Source of the DNA: an uncultured Clostridia bacterium
Lineage (GTDB): Bacteria; Bacillota; Clostridia; Christensenellales; Borkfalkiaceae
Direction of reading: 5' to 3'
DNA length: 13,900 bases
Assembly (NCBI GenBank): GCA_934254725.1
Contig: CAKQLR010000050.1
Span: 1-13,900, forward strand
This document shows positions 1 through 6,986 of this stretch, piece after piece (position 1 is the first letter of the stretch; every line of letters begins with the position of its first letter). Both the position numbers and the translations under genes were made by a program. The notes beneath the pieces are model-generated. The model saw only the letters and a list, made by a program, of their open reading frames with translations. It did no database searches and was not told the DNA's origin.

Positions 1-1
1 G

Positions 2-1177
2 AAATACGCGCTAAAAATCTATAAAGGCGAAGTCAGTCGGGATTTTCGGTTTAATCTGAAAAACAATATCGAAAAAGGCAGCCCGTCGGAGGATTTTCTT
101 TGGCCGAAAAGACTTTTGGAAAGGGCGGACGGAAAAGTCGGCTATCTTATGGATTTGCGCCCGAAAAATTACGTTTCCTTCGTTTCGTATCTTACGGGTA
201 AACACCCGTTCAAAAACAGGGCAACACTTATCAAGTGGTGTATTTCATTATGCTCGGCGTTTAAGAAACTGCACGAGCAAGGGTATTCCTATCAGGATCT
301 GAACGACGGAAGTTTTTTTATGGATCCCGATATGGGCGCGCTCCTTATCTGTGATAACGATAACGTAACCGCCGACAAAAAGAATCTTGGCATTTTAGGG
401 AAAATGCGGTATATGGCGCCTGAAATCGTAACAGGCAAAAGTATGCCGGATATGCATTCCGACAGGTTTTCTCTTGCCGTGATTTTGTTTATGGCGTTGT
501 GCCTCGGCAATCCTTTCGAGGGCGAGAGATTGAAGAATTACGACATCGTTGACGAGAAGGCGGAATATGAAATGTTCGGGTCCAATCCGGTGTTCGTTTA
601 TCATAAGGAAAGACGAGATAATCGACCTATACGCGGCTATCATTCGAGCGTTCTCAAACGTTGGGCATATATTCCGCTATATATAAAAGAGGCGTTTCAT
701 CGAACTTTTGTAGACGGACTGGAAGACAGGGAAAACGAACGGACAACCGAGATAGAGTGGCTGAAACTTTTAACGAAATACCGTGACGAACTTATCACCT
801 GTTCGCATTGCGGCTACGAATATATTTACGGCTTTGAAGAAAAGAAGAAATACGAAGTATGCCCGTCTTGCGGAAAGCCGACGAAAGACGTTTGCGTTTT
901 TACGATAAATAAAAATAAAATCGTTTTAGAGCCCGAAAAATATCTGTATCTTTGCCATCTGGATAAGTATACGGCGGATTATCTGACGGCAGTCGGAAAA
1001 GTTGTCGTAAACAAAAACAATCCGTCGCTTTGGGGAATAAAACTCGCGCTTGAAAACGTCGTGGAGATTAAAGATACAAGCGGAAACGTTAAAATAATTG
1101 CGGGCGACGGTGTTGTGCCGATTATTCGGAATTTAAAAATAAAATTCAATGAAAATAGTGTAGGAGAAATAAAATGA
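2..1177 (+). CDS. TerY-P-type Ser/Thr-kinase-like protein with C-terminal zinc ribbon (5' partial)
   Basis: The frame is open from base 2, so the gene starts before the window. The first codons read KYALKIY, matching the beta-3 strand with its ATP-binding lysine, so only the glycine loop and the N-terminus are missing. In window residue numbers, the HRD motif is replaced by YQD (97-99, catalytic Asp99 kept) and DFG by D-N-D (Asp118 kept). APE is at 139-141 and the helix-F aspartate sits in HSDRFS (Asp154). A CxxC...CxxC zinc ribbon follows (Cys267, 270, 287, 290), then about 100 beta-rich residues to the end. Kinases with such degenerate motifs and a zinc ribbon are known from TerY-P triads, where they pair with a vWA protein and a PP2C phosphatase, and both partners follow here. 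The retained Lys and Asp residues suggest activity is possible. The stop overlaps the next start (ATGA), which implies coupling. Confidence 0.88.
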   Translation, partial: KYALKIYKGEVSRDFRFNLKNNIEKGSPSEDFLWPKRLLERADGKVGYLMDLRPKNYVSFVSYLTGKHPFKNRATLIKWCISLCSAFKKLHEQGYSYQDLNDGSFFMDPDMGALLICDNDNVTADKKNLGILGKMRYMAPEIVTGKSMPDMHSDRFSLAVILFMALCLGNPFEGERLKNYDIVDEKAEYEMFGSNPVFVYHKERRDNRPIRGYHSSVLKRWAYIPLYIKEAFHRTFVDGLEDRENERTTEIEWLKLLTKYRDELITCSHCGYEYIYGFEEKKKYEVCPSCGKPTKDVCVFTINKNKIVLEPEKYLYLCHLDKYTADYLTAVGKVVVNKNNPSLWGIKLALENVVEIKDTSGNVKIIAGDGVVPIIRNLKIKFNENSVGEIK

Positions 1178-1488
1178 ATGTTTTAGAGATAACGCTTAAA
1201 AATAAGCAGATCAATGAAATTTTGCAGGACGATTTATTTATACAGGCATTTGAATATGTAAACAAAACAGGTTTTGTTACTTGCATCATGTTGCAAAGGG
1301 AATATTCCTTATCGTATCCGAAAGCGAGAACGTTTTATGAAGTGATGTCGCTTTTCAAAGGCGCGAACTACAACGCAAAAGATTATAAAATGAAAGTTAA
1401 ATTTTCAGAGGAAACAATCGAACGGGTTAAGAACAAGGAAATAAAAGCAGGCAAAAACTTCAAACGTATAAATTATTTAGACGACTAA
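1174..1488 (+). CDS. Small FtsK-gamma-like winged-helix protein
   Basis: This 104-residue protein starts in a 4-base overlap with the kinase stop. Residues about 19-55 follow the FtsK gamma-domain pattern: an acidic-LF-x-x-A start, a hydrophobic helix, then LQREYSLSYPKA, which matches the LQR-x-x-x-I-x-Y-x-x-A recognition region that reads KOPS sites in FtsK. The C-terminus is lysine-rich and ends in acidic residues. No FtsK motor is present, so this is a stand-alone copy of the fold. A DNA-binding role is likely, either as a regulator (one candidate ligand is the palindrome at 4646-4670) or as a recruiter of the signalling proteins to DNA. The match is by eye, and another winged-helix family remains possible. 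Confidence 0.7.
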   Translation: MNVLEITLKNKQINEILQDDLFIQAFEYVNKTGFVTCIMLQREYSLSYPKARTFYEVMSLFKGANYNAKDYKMKVKFSEETIERVKNKEIKAGKNFKRINYLDD

Positions 1489-1500
1489 GGAGATATAAAA

Positions 1501-2235
1501 ATGAAAGACAGAACGTTAGGCGACGGTATTGCCCGTCAGGAACTCAATTTGTTGTTTGTGATCGATAATTCGGGATCGATGGAAGGGGAGAAAATCGGCG
1601 CGGTGAATAACGCTATCCGTGACGTGATGACGATTATGCCTGAAATTCAGGAGGACACTTCGGACGCGATTATCAAAATTTCCGCGCTAAAATTCAGCGA
1701 TAAAGCGGAATGGATATACACCGAGCCGAAAGATATCGGCGATTTCAAATGGAAAGATTTATCGACGGAAGGCGGAACGAATCTTTCCGAGGCTTACGAC
1801 GCACTTTCGAAATGGCTTTGCAAAAGAGAAAATGGCGGGCAGATGCCCGATCTCGGAGGAATCGCGCCGATTATCATTTTGATGACGGACGGAATGCCGA
1901 CGAGTTTCGGCTGGGAAAAACATCTTGACGAACTGAAAAAGAAGGGGTGGTATCGCGTTGCGCTTAAATACGCACTGGCAATCGGCATAGATACCGACGA
2001 GGCGATGGACGTACTTCGCAAATTTACGGGCAACCCCGAAACGGTGCTGAAAGTTTATACGGCGGAAGCCCTCAGAAAGGTTATCAAGGTGATTGCGGTT
2101 ACGGCGTCCAAGGTGAAATCGAACAGCGCGTCTACAAACGGCGGCGGAGTGGCGGGGGCGGTTGCCGATAACAACCACATGGCGCAGGAACAGATTGCCG
2201 AAAAACTGGAAGAGGTAAAAGACATTGAGTGGTAG
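1501..2235 (+). CDS. TerY-like vWA-domain protein, first copy
   Basis: This 244-residue protein is preceded by AAGGAGATATAAAA, an excellent ribosome binding site, 12 bases after the previous gene. It is almost entirely a von Willebrand A domain. A complete MIDAS metal site is visible: D-x-S-x-S in VIDNSGSM (Asp22, Ser24, Ser26), Thr93 in EGGTNL and Asp130 in MTDG. The fold ends near residue 203 with TASKVKS. A Ser/Thr/Gly-rich tail follows that finishes in an acidic segment and the terminal residues DIEW. TerY proteins act as metal-dependent protein-binding scaffolds next to PP2C and kinase partners, which is the arrangement here. The Ser/Thr-rich tail is a possible kinase substrate (inference). 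No signal peptide is seen, so it is probably cytoplasmic. Confidence 0.9.
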   Translation: MKDRTLGDGIARQELNLLFVIDNSGSMEGEKIGAVNNAIRDVMTIMPEIQEDTSDAIIKISALKFSDKAEWIYTEPKDIGDFKWKDLSTEGGTNLSEAYDALSKWLCKRENGGQMPDLGGIAPIIILMTDGMPTSFGWEKHLDELKKKGWYRVALKYALAIGIDTDEAMDVLRKFTGNPETVLKVYTAEALRKVIKVIAVTASKVKSNSASTNGGGVAGAVADNNHMAQEQIAEKLEEVKDIEW

Positions 2236-2236
2236 T

Positions 2237-2959
2237 ATGGGCGCGGCGATTGCCGATAAAATCGCAAAGCAACGGCTGAACGTGATTATGCTTGTAGATT
2301 GTTCTTCGAGTATGCGGGGCGAGAGAATCGCGCAGGTGAACGAGGCGATCCGGGACATAAAAAAATATCTCACGGAAATGCAAAGCGAAAATACAAACGT
2401 CGATTTTTATATCACCGTAATCACCTATTCTACCGACGCATTTTTTCTGAATCGCGATAAATGCAAGCCGATAGAAGAATTTGATTTTAAGGATATAAAG
2501 GGCGGCGGATGGAGCAATCTGCATATTGCTTACGAGCGACTTGCGGATATTCTGAAAAAAGAATCGCAGGGCGGAATCATGCCCGATTACGGCGGAGTTG
2601 CTCCGATTATACTTCTGATGACCGACGGACACCCGACGAAAGATAACGTGAAAGAAGAACTTTCCGCGCTAAAAAAATCACCTTGGTTTAAGGTGGCGCT
2701 CAAATACGGAATCGCTATCGAACTGAACGATAAACGTACCATAAACTGTCTTACCGACTTTGTTTCGGGAAACGGCGACGTTATCGAGTGCTACGATTCG
2801 AGACTTCTGGAACATATTATCAAGATTATCGTTTTAACGGCTTCCAAAGTGAAATCTACTTCTACAAGCGTTCACGCCGAAAAGAACGTTTCCGTTACGG
2901 AAGAGGTAAAACAGCAGGTGCAGCAGGCGATAGCGGAGGTCGACGATTGGGAATGGTAA
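2237..2959 (+). CDS. TerY-like vWA-domain protein, second copy
   Basis: This is a tandem paralogue of the preceding gene, with the same length and domain plan. With the ATG at 2237 the MIDAS Asp (VDCSSS) is residue 21, matching residue 22 of the first copy. A TTG at 2225 is 9 bases after AGAGG and is a possible alternative, giving an 11-base overlap. MIDAS elements are D-C-S-S-S, MTDG, and S in place of the usual Thr (GGWSNL), a conservative change. The core ends with TASKVKS as in the first copy. The linker differs, but the last residues DWEW echo DIEW of the first copy. Its stop overlaps the PP2C start, which suggests coupled translation and perhaps a hetero-complex of both vWA proteins with the phosphatase. 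Confidence 0.87.
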   Translation: MGAAIADKIAKQRLNVIMLVDCSSSMRGERIAQVNEAIRDIKKYLTEMQSENTNVDFYITVITYSTDAFFLNRDKCKPIEEFDFKDIKGGGWSNLHIAYERLADILKKESQGGIMPDYGGVAPIILLMTDGHPTKDNVKEELSALKKSPWFKVALKYGIAIELNDKRTINCLTDFVSGNGDVIECYDSRLLEHIIKIIVLTASKVKSTSTSVHAEKNVSVTEEVKQQVQQAIAEVDDWEW

Positions 2960-3780
2960 AATTTTTTACGAAAACCGCTATCGGTTATACGCACGTTCAG
3001 ACGGGAAAAATCTGTCAGGATTTTTCCGCCTGTTATCACGATGACGAACGCACTATCATTACCGCTTGCGACGGACACGGCGGCGAAATTTATATCCGCA
3101 GCGATAAAGGAAGTAAATTCGCTTCCGAAGCGATAATAAACGCTTTTAAACGGGTGGAGAAATCTGTATTCTATCGGGCGAATCGCAAAGAAATCGGAAA
3201 GAAATTACGCCTTGAAATTCTTTGCGAGTGGAATGCGCTGGTGGAACGCAATTTGGCTGAAAAACCGCTTACGAAACGCGAAACTGCGGGGCTTAACGAA
3301 GATAAAATTTTCAGATTAAAAACAGATCCGCAGGTGGCTTACGGAACGACGCTCAACGGCGCGATGCTATTCGGAAACAAAATGATTTGCGCGTCTTTGG
3401 GAGACGGCGGATGTTTTGTTTTCAAACGGGGTAAAGTCTATCCGGTATTTGACGACGATTCCGACGAAAACGTTGCGAATTTAACTTATTCCATGTGTCA
3501 GACGGATGCTTTTAATCATCTGGCGGTGAAGATAATCGATTTACCCGCTGTGGACGGAGCAATCGTGTTTACGGACGGGCTTATCAATCCGTATCGCTCG
3601 CTCGATAATTTCGCAACCGCGCTCGTAAAGCCGGTCGTTTCAAAATTACTTGCGGGAAAATCGGAAGAAATAGACTGTTTTATTACGGAAATGGGTGCGA
3701 AAATCGGGATTGGAGACGACGTTTCCGTCGGAATGTTACTAAGCCCCGAAATAAAGCCGAAATATTACAAAGGAAAATAA
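2953..3780 (+). CDS. PP2C-family protein phosphatase
   Basis: The product has 275 residues. The ATG at 2953 overlaps the vWA stop by 7 bases; an upstream in-frame start at 2788 would bury 55 residues in the vWA gene and is not believed. PP2C motifs are all visible: Asp23 in ICQDFSA (motif 1), DGHGG at 40-44, YGTTLNGA at 130-137, LGDGG at 149-153, TDGL at 207-210 and GDDVSVGM at 254-261. The metal-binding aspartates (Asp23, Asp40, Asp208, Asp255 or 256) are therefore present and activity is expected. There is no transmembrane segment. As a Mn/Mg-dependent Ser/Thr phosphatase it would oppose the kinase encoded at the left end, completing the TerY-P triad. Confidence 0.92.
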   Translation: MVKFFTKTAIGYTHVQTGKICQDFSACYHDDERTIITACDGHGGEIYIRSDKGSKFASEAIINAFKRVEKSVFYRANRKEIGKKLRLEILCEWNALVERNLAEKPLTKRETAGLNEDKIFRLKTDPQVAYGTTLNGAMLFGNKMICASLGDGGCFVFKRGKVYPVFDDDSDENVANLTYSMCQTDAFNHLAVKIIDLPAVDGAIVFTDGLINPYRSLDNFATALVKPVVSKLLAGKSEEIDCFITEMGAKIGIGDDVSVGMLLSPEIKPKYYKGK

Positions 3781-3781
3781 A

Positions 3782-4417
3782 ATGGATTTTTTAGCGGCGT
3801 TAAAAACGGTATACGAAATGAGGAATTCCGACAACGAATTAAACGAGCCGTTTCTTATATATTCCCGCACGGCGGATTTAATCGGCAATGCGTATGAGGA
3901 CAAGAAAAAACTATCGCTTTTTTTTGCTGTAAGCAAACGGTTGAATCTGCTTATGCTTTTATCAAGCGTTCCGTTTGATAGCACAAATGTGATAAGAGGA
4001 CAGTATTCCTCCGTAGCCGACTTATTGTCGGGAAGTGCGTTTAATCGGCTTATAGACGTACTTATCGATGTTATCGGTATTGTACCACCCGACATGGACG
4101 AAGAAATTTACGAACCTTATGATAACGGTTTTGATGATTATTCAAACAGCGGCGCAATCGTTTATAACGGAGTATATGATATTGCCGTTGGAAATGAATG
4201 CGGAAACATTTGCGATACGACAAGCGGAAACGGTGAATTAAGAATAGATTGCGCAGAAGAGCAACATGAAAAATCAACCGTAGAGAATTTTGAATTTTAT
4301 TCGGGATTCGATTGTAGACATGAAAGAAAATCGGAAAGTTTCTTACGAATGTTGTTATTTTGCATCGGCATGGTAATAGGTCTGGTTATCGTTATTTGTT
4401 TACGTTTTTTACGATGA
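3782..4417 (+). CDS. C-terminally membrane-anchored protein of unknown function
   Basis: This 211-residue protein starts one base after the PP2C stop, with AAAGGA a few bases upstream. Residues 1-105 are predicted alpha-helical, about 105-180 are acidic and polar (many Asp, Glu, Asn and Gly), and residues about 190-210 form a single hydrophobic helix followed by basic residues, the pattern of a tail anchor. No family was recognised. The N-terminal helical part has a loose pattern (a hydrophobic helix pair, DSxxxI, then Y-x-x-x-x-x-L-L) that resembles each half of the duplicated domain in the 518-residue protein downstream. If real, that would make it a membrane-bound member of the same module. 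Its place in the triad operon suggests it tethers the signalling complex to the membrane (inference). Confidence 0.75.
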   Translation: MDFLAALKTVYEMRNSDNELNEPFLIYSRTADLIGNAYEDKKKLSLFFAVSKRLNLLMLLSSVPFDSTNVIRGQYSSVADLLSGSAFNRLIDVLIDVIGIVPPDMDEEIYEPYDNGFDDYSNSGAIVYNGVYDIAVGNECGNICDTTSGNGELRIDCAEEQHEKSTVENFEFYSGFDCRHERKSESFLRMLLFCIGMVIGLVIVICLRFLR

Positions 4418-4454
4418 AAATTTAATAAATCAAATAGCCTTAAAGGAGAAGGAT

Positions 4455-4634
4455 ATGAATTTTATTAGTTTAATTATAGGCATTGTTTTATTGACAATTT
4501 CGGTCTGCTCGGTTATAGGTTGTATAATCCGTACGCCCGAGAACTTACGCGGCTGGTATGGAGTAATGTTTGTCCTTTGCTCGTTGGCGGGCATTATAGG
4601 CGGTATCTTGTTCATCTTAGGTGCGTTTTTTTAA
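4455..4634 (+). CDS. 59-residue two-helix membrane protein
   Basis: This short gene is preceded by AAAGGAGAAGGAT, a strong ribosome binding site. The product is mostly hydrophobic: one helix at about residues 3-25, a short polar loop containing RTPENLRGW, and a second glycine-rich helix at about 37-59 that runs to the C-terminus. A two-pass hairpin in the membrane is the likely topology. No family was recognised. It is the last gene before the promoter at 4652, 37 bases after the membrane-anchored protein gene, so it is probably the 3' end of the triad operon. A pore or holin-like effector role is conceivable from size alone but nothing specific supports it. Confidence 0.65.
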   Translation: MNFISLIIGIVLLTISVCSVIGCIIRTPENLRGWYGVMFVLCSLAGIIGGILFILGAFF

Positions 4635-4645
4635 CGAAAATTGAG

Positions 4646-4670
4646 GATTTATTGACAAAGTCAATAAATC
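4646..4670. promoter_or_regulatory. Perfect palindrome overlapping the -35 box (operator candidate)
   Basis: GATTTATTGAC and GTCAATAAATC are exact inverted copies (11 bp each) separated by AAA. The palindrome contains most of the -35 hexamer and enters the spacer, so a bound dimer would block RNA polymerase. No T-tract follows, so a terminator role is unlikely. The binding protein is unknown. Confidence 0.8.
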
Positions 4671-4680
4671 TTGGTATAAT
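4652..4680 (+). promoter_or_regulatory. Consensus sigma-A promoter for the CARF/sigma/HEPN operon
   Basis: TTGACA (4652-4657), a 17-base spacer and TATAAT (4675-4680) match the vegetative promoter consensus exactly. Transcription would begin near 4687, giving a leader of about 54 bases before the ATG at 4741, which has GGAGGA at 4731-4736. A promoter this strong usually needs tight repression, consistent with the overlapping palindrome. Confidence 0.9.
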
Positions 4681-4740
4681 TATCGAAAAATAATTACTGT
4701 ATATCATTTTTACTGCGGTAATGGTTTTACGGAGGAAGAA

Positions 4741-6297
4741 ATGCAGCTGATAAAAGATGCCTCGGGCATAGCTTACAAAATTATATGTTCACATAAAGTA
4801 CAATCGATATACCGTAAAGTTGTTGATAGTGCAAAAAACAAATGGTTCGACGAGTTTTTCGAAAGTTTTCAAGATCTTTTCGACTGTGTGGCGCTTGTCG
4901 TCGACAGTATCGCGATTGAGCCAAAGAGGGGTAAGATTCCGTATGAAACCTTGAGGAACGAATGGAATACGTCGTATTTATGTGGTATGGTTCTGCGCGA
5001 CGACGAATTAAGAGTTCTGCTATGCAGATTGTTTGACGAAGTGAGGAAAAAAGATCCTTCGGTTAATATCGAAAAGTGTGTGAATCTTTATAATCGTCTC
5101 ATAAAAAAGCTTATTTTAACGCTCGACGTTCCGGTCTTAAGACAATTATCGATCGGCGGATTGCAGCAGGCTTACAATGAGGCTGCTGGTTCCGATCACA
5201 TTCAAGGTGAAAAACAGGGTGCGTTTAAAACAGTCGTTACTCCGAGAGTTAAAACAGAGTATCCGGAATATAAAAAAACTGCATATAAACCAGAATATAA
5301 AAAAACTGTAAACAAGCCTGAGTACATAAAGCCCGCAAGTAAGCTCGAATATGTAACCCCGGCAAGTAAACCGGAATTCAAACAAGCCGAAATTATAAAT
5401 AAAAAGGTCGAAAAAATCGTTCTTGCGCTGAATTCAAACGAGGTAATTGAGAAAGAGTTACGCGAGAAGTCAACTGTAGAACTATATAAAATCATTCTTT
5501 ATGCCGTGAACAGCAAAAATGAAACTGCGTTTATGTCGAATATGCAGTCGTATATTACCAGAATAGCTATTATAATAAGCGATCTTTCTTTAACGAATAA
5601 AATTGAAGGCAATAAATACTGGCAGGCAATCGAATATCTAGGCGATATTTTGCAGAACAATTCGTTGAAAAAATTGTTACAGGCAATCGAAGTTAACGAA
5701 CAGGGTAATATAGTAAAGCACACGAAAAAAAATGTAGAGGCGGATATAAAGGAATGTTTGCATCAGTACAACAGGATGATTAATGATTTAATAAACAAGC
5801 TCGGGTTGCAGGCTCTCAAAATTTGCTTTATACAATACAATTATAATCCCGACGGGAAAAGGGAAGCTACCGAGTTATTCGAAGAAAAAAACGACGAAAA
5901 ATTCGCGGCTATAAAGTCCGTTAAATTCAGCGTGGCTTTATCCGAGGAATTCACTCTCGATTGTTACAACAAAACTTTGAATACGTCGTTGATCGTCTGT
6001 TGTCCTGAAAAGTATCAGGATTATCTGCTCAACGTGGAAGTTAGAAACACTATGGGGTATATGCTTGGGAAGAAAGGCAATATTTCCCTCGATGAAATTG
6101 GTAACTGTAAAGTTTCCGTTTCTGCGCCGAAAGATGGGCTGGACGGACGCAAATTGAATATTACCGTTAAAGTTAAATGTTTTAAAAAGAAACGTTTGAC
6201 ATATTCGACCGGTGCATTATTCTGGAAGAAAGAGCACGAACGAGAAGAAAATGAGCGCGTAGGAGAAACGGAATTGACGCTTTCTCATACATATTAA
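4741..6297 (+). CDS. 518-residue protein with duplicated helical domain and C-terminal beta domain, function unknown
   Basis: This is the first gene after the promoter, with a strong GGAGG site. Three parts are visible. Residues 1-150 and about 225-365 are helical and look like copies of one another: CVNLYNRLIKKLI at 113-125 aligns with CLHQYNRMINDLI at 339-351, and each is preceded by an LLxxL-type helix. Between them, residues 175-215 are a basic, extended linker of five 9-residue repeats of the type PEYKKTxxK. From about 390 to 518 the protein is beta-rich (alternating hydrophobic strands), ending in a charged stretch. There is no signal peptide or membrane helix. No family was recognised. 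As the lead gene of the operon it may be an adaptor that brings partners together through the two domains (inference). Confidence 0.8.
   Translation: MQLIKDASGIAYKIICSHKVQSIYRKVVDSAKNKWFDEFFESFQDLFDCVALVVDSIAIEPKRGKIPYETLRNEWNTSYLCGMVLRDDELRVLLCRLFDEVRKKDPSVNIEKCVNLYNRLIKKLILTLDVPVLRQLSIGGLQQAYNEAAGSDHIQGEKQGAFKTVVTPRVKTEYPEYKKTAYKPEYKKTVNKPEYIKPASKLEYVTPASKPEFKQAEIINKKVEKIVLALNSNEVIEKELREKSTVELYKIILYAVNSKNETAFMSNMQSYITRIAIIISDLSLTNKIEGNKYWQAIEYLGDILQNNSLKKLLQAIEVNEQGNIVKHTKKNVEADIKECLHQYNRMINDLINKLGLQALKICFIQYNYNPDGKREATELFEEKNDEKFAAIKSVKFSVALSEEFTLDCYNKTLNTSLIVCCPEKYQDYLLNVEVRNTMGYMLGKKGNISLDEIGNCKVSVSAPKDGLDGRKLNITVKVKCFKKKRLTYSTGALFWKKEHEREENERVGETELTLSHTY
5263..5397 (+). repeat. 27-bp coding tandem repeats (9-residue units)
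   Basis: Five consecutive units of 27 bases encode P/L-E-Y/F-K/I/V-K/T-T/P-x-x-K, starting at residues 175, 184, 193, 202 and 211 of the 518-residue protein. The first two are the closest (PEYKKTAYK and PEYKKTVNK), and later units drift. This is a flexible spacer that could change length by slippage. Confidence 0.75.
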
Positions 6298-6346
6298 GTA
6301 TATAAATATATCAAAAACAAAGTGTTACAATAAATCGAGGTATAAA

Positions 6347-6976
6347 ATGAAAAAAATAATTTATTGCGATGTTCCGATGCAGTCGGGGTTGAAAAAGATG
6401 AATTATGCAGCAAACGGCGGAAAAGTATATAATAACGGCGCTGTTTACGCTATAAATCCGTGCGTTGCCGAAGATATAAAAGACGGCGACGATGTAAAAA
6501 TCGTTCTTTTGAAAAAAAAGGACGTATCCGGAAATTCCGATAAAAACATTAAGGAATTTAAAATGGAATTTTCCTCTTTTATCGCCGGTAAGGATGTAAA
6601 AACCGATTACGTTATTTTGGAAACGCCCTTTGAGGAAACCCGCGAAATTCACGAAAAACTTCTTCGTGATATGATAGGCGAACTAGAAGAAAAAGCCGAA
6701 GTTTACGCGGATATAACTTACGGGCCCAAGCCTTTGCCTATCATAATGTTCTCGGTTCTCAGATTCGGCGAAAAGTTTTTCAAATGTAACGTAAAACGCA
6801 TCGTTTACGGCAAGGTCGATTTCGTTAAAAACAATGAAGGCGTTTCGGAAGCCGTCAATCCTGTTATTTACGACGTAACCCCGCTTTATTATCTCGATTC
6901 CGTTACAAATGTGATAGATTGTAAATCGCATGAAGAGGCTGTCCAAGTACTTGACCTGATGCTCTCAATGAGATAA
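6347..6976 (+). CDS. Stand-alone CARF-domain protein (Csx1/TM1812-like)
   Basis: The product has 209 residues; its ATG follows CGAGGTATAAA. The second half carries the features of the Csx1/TM1812 type of CARF domain: ADITYGPKPLP at 121-131 corresponds to the conserved DxTHG-x-x-x-LP ligand-binding loop, VKRIVYGKVDF at 149-159 to the i-x-YG strand, and YDVTPLYYLD at 175-184 to the following DLTPLL helix. The protein ends soon after, so there is no attached HEPN, PIN or nuclease domain. CARF domains bind cyclic oligoadenylates or related nucleotides. Here it sits 10 bases before a sigma-like gene and one gene before a HEPN protein, so ligand sensing could control either. His of the usual THG is Tyr here. 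No CRISPR locus is visible to make the ligand. Confidence 0.8.
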   Translation: MKKIIYCDVPMQSGLKKMNYAANGGKVYNNGAVYAINPCVAEDIKDGDDVKIVLLKKKDVSGNSDKNIKEFKMEFSSFIAGKDVKTDYVILETPFEETREIHEKLLRDMIGELEEKAEVYADITYGPKPLPIIMFSVLRFGEKFFKCNVKRIVYGKVDFVKNNEGVSEAVNPVIYDVTPLYYLDSVTNVIDCKSHEEAVQVLDLMLSMR

Positions 6977-6986
6977 AGGCGGTGGA

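Noticed and set aside
116..1177. TTG at 116 as the kinase start
   Set aside because: The frame is open to the window edge and the upstream codons encode the beta-3 lysine motif, so the gene begins outside the window.
1759..2632. Overlapping minus-strand open frames opposite the vWA genes
   Set aside because: They lie inside well-supported vWA domains and show no recognisable protein features or start signals.
2788..2952. Longer N-terminus for the PP2C protein
   Set aside because: The extra 55 residues overlap the vWA gene, are low-complexity and basic, and precede the normal PP2C beginning at 2953.
4646..4670. Palindrome read as a transcription terminator of the upstream operon
   Set aside because: It is AT-rich, has no T-tract after it and overlaps a perfect promoter, so an operator is more likely.
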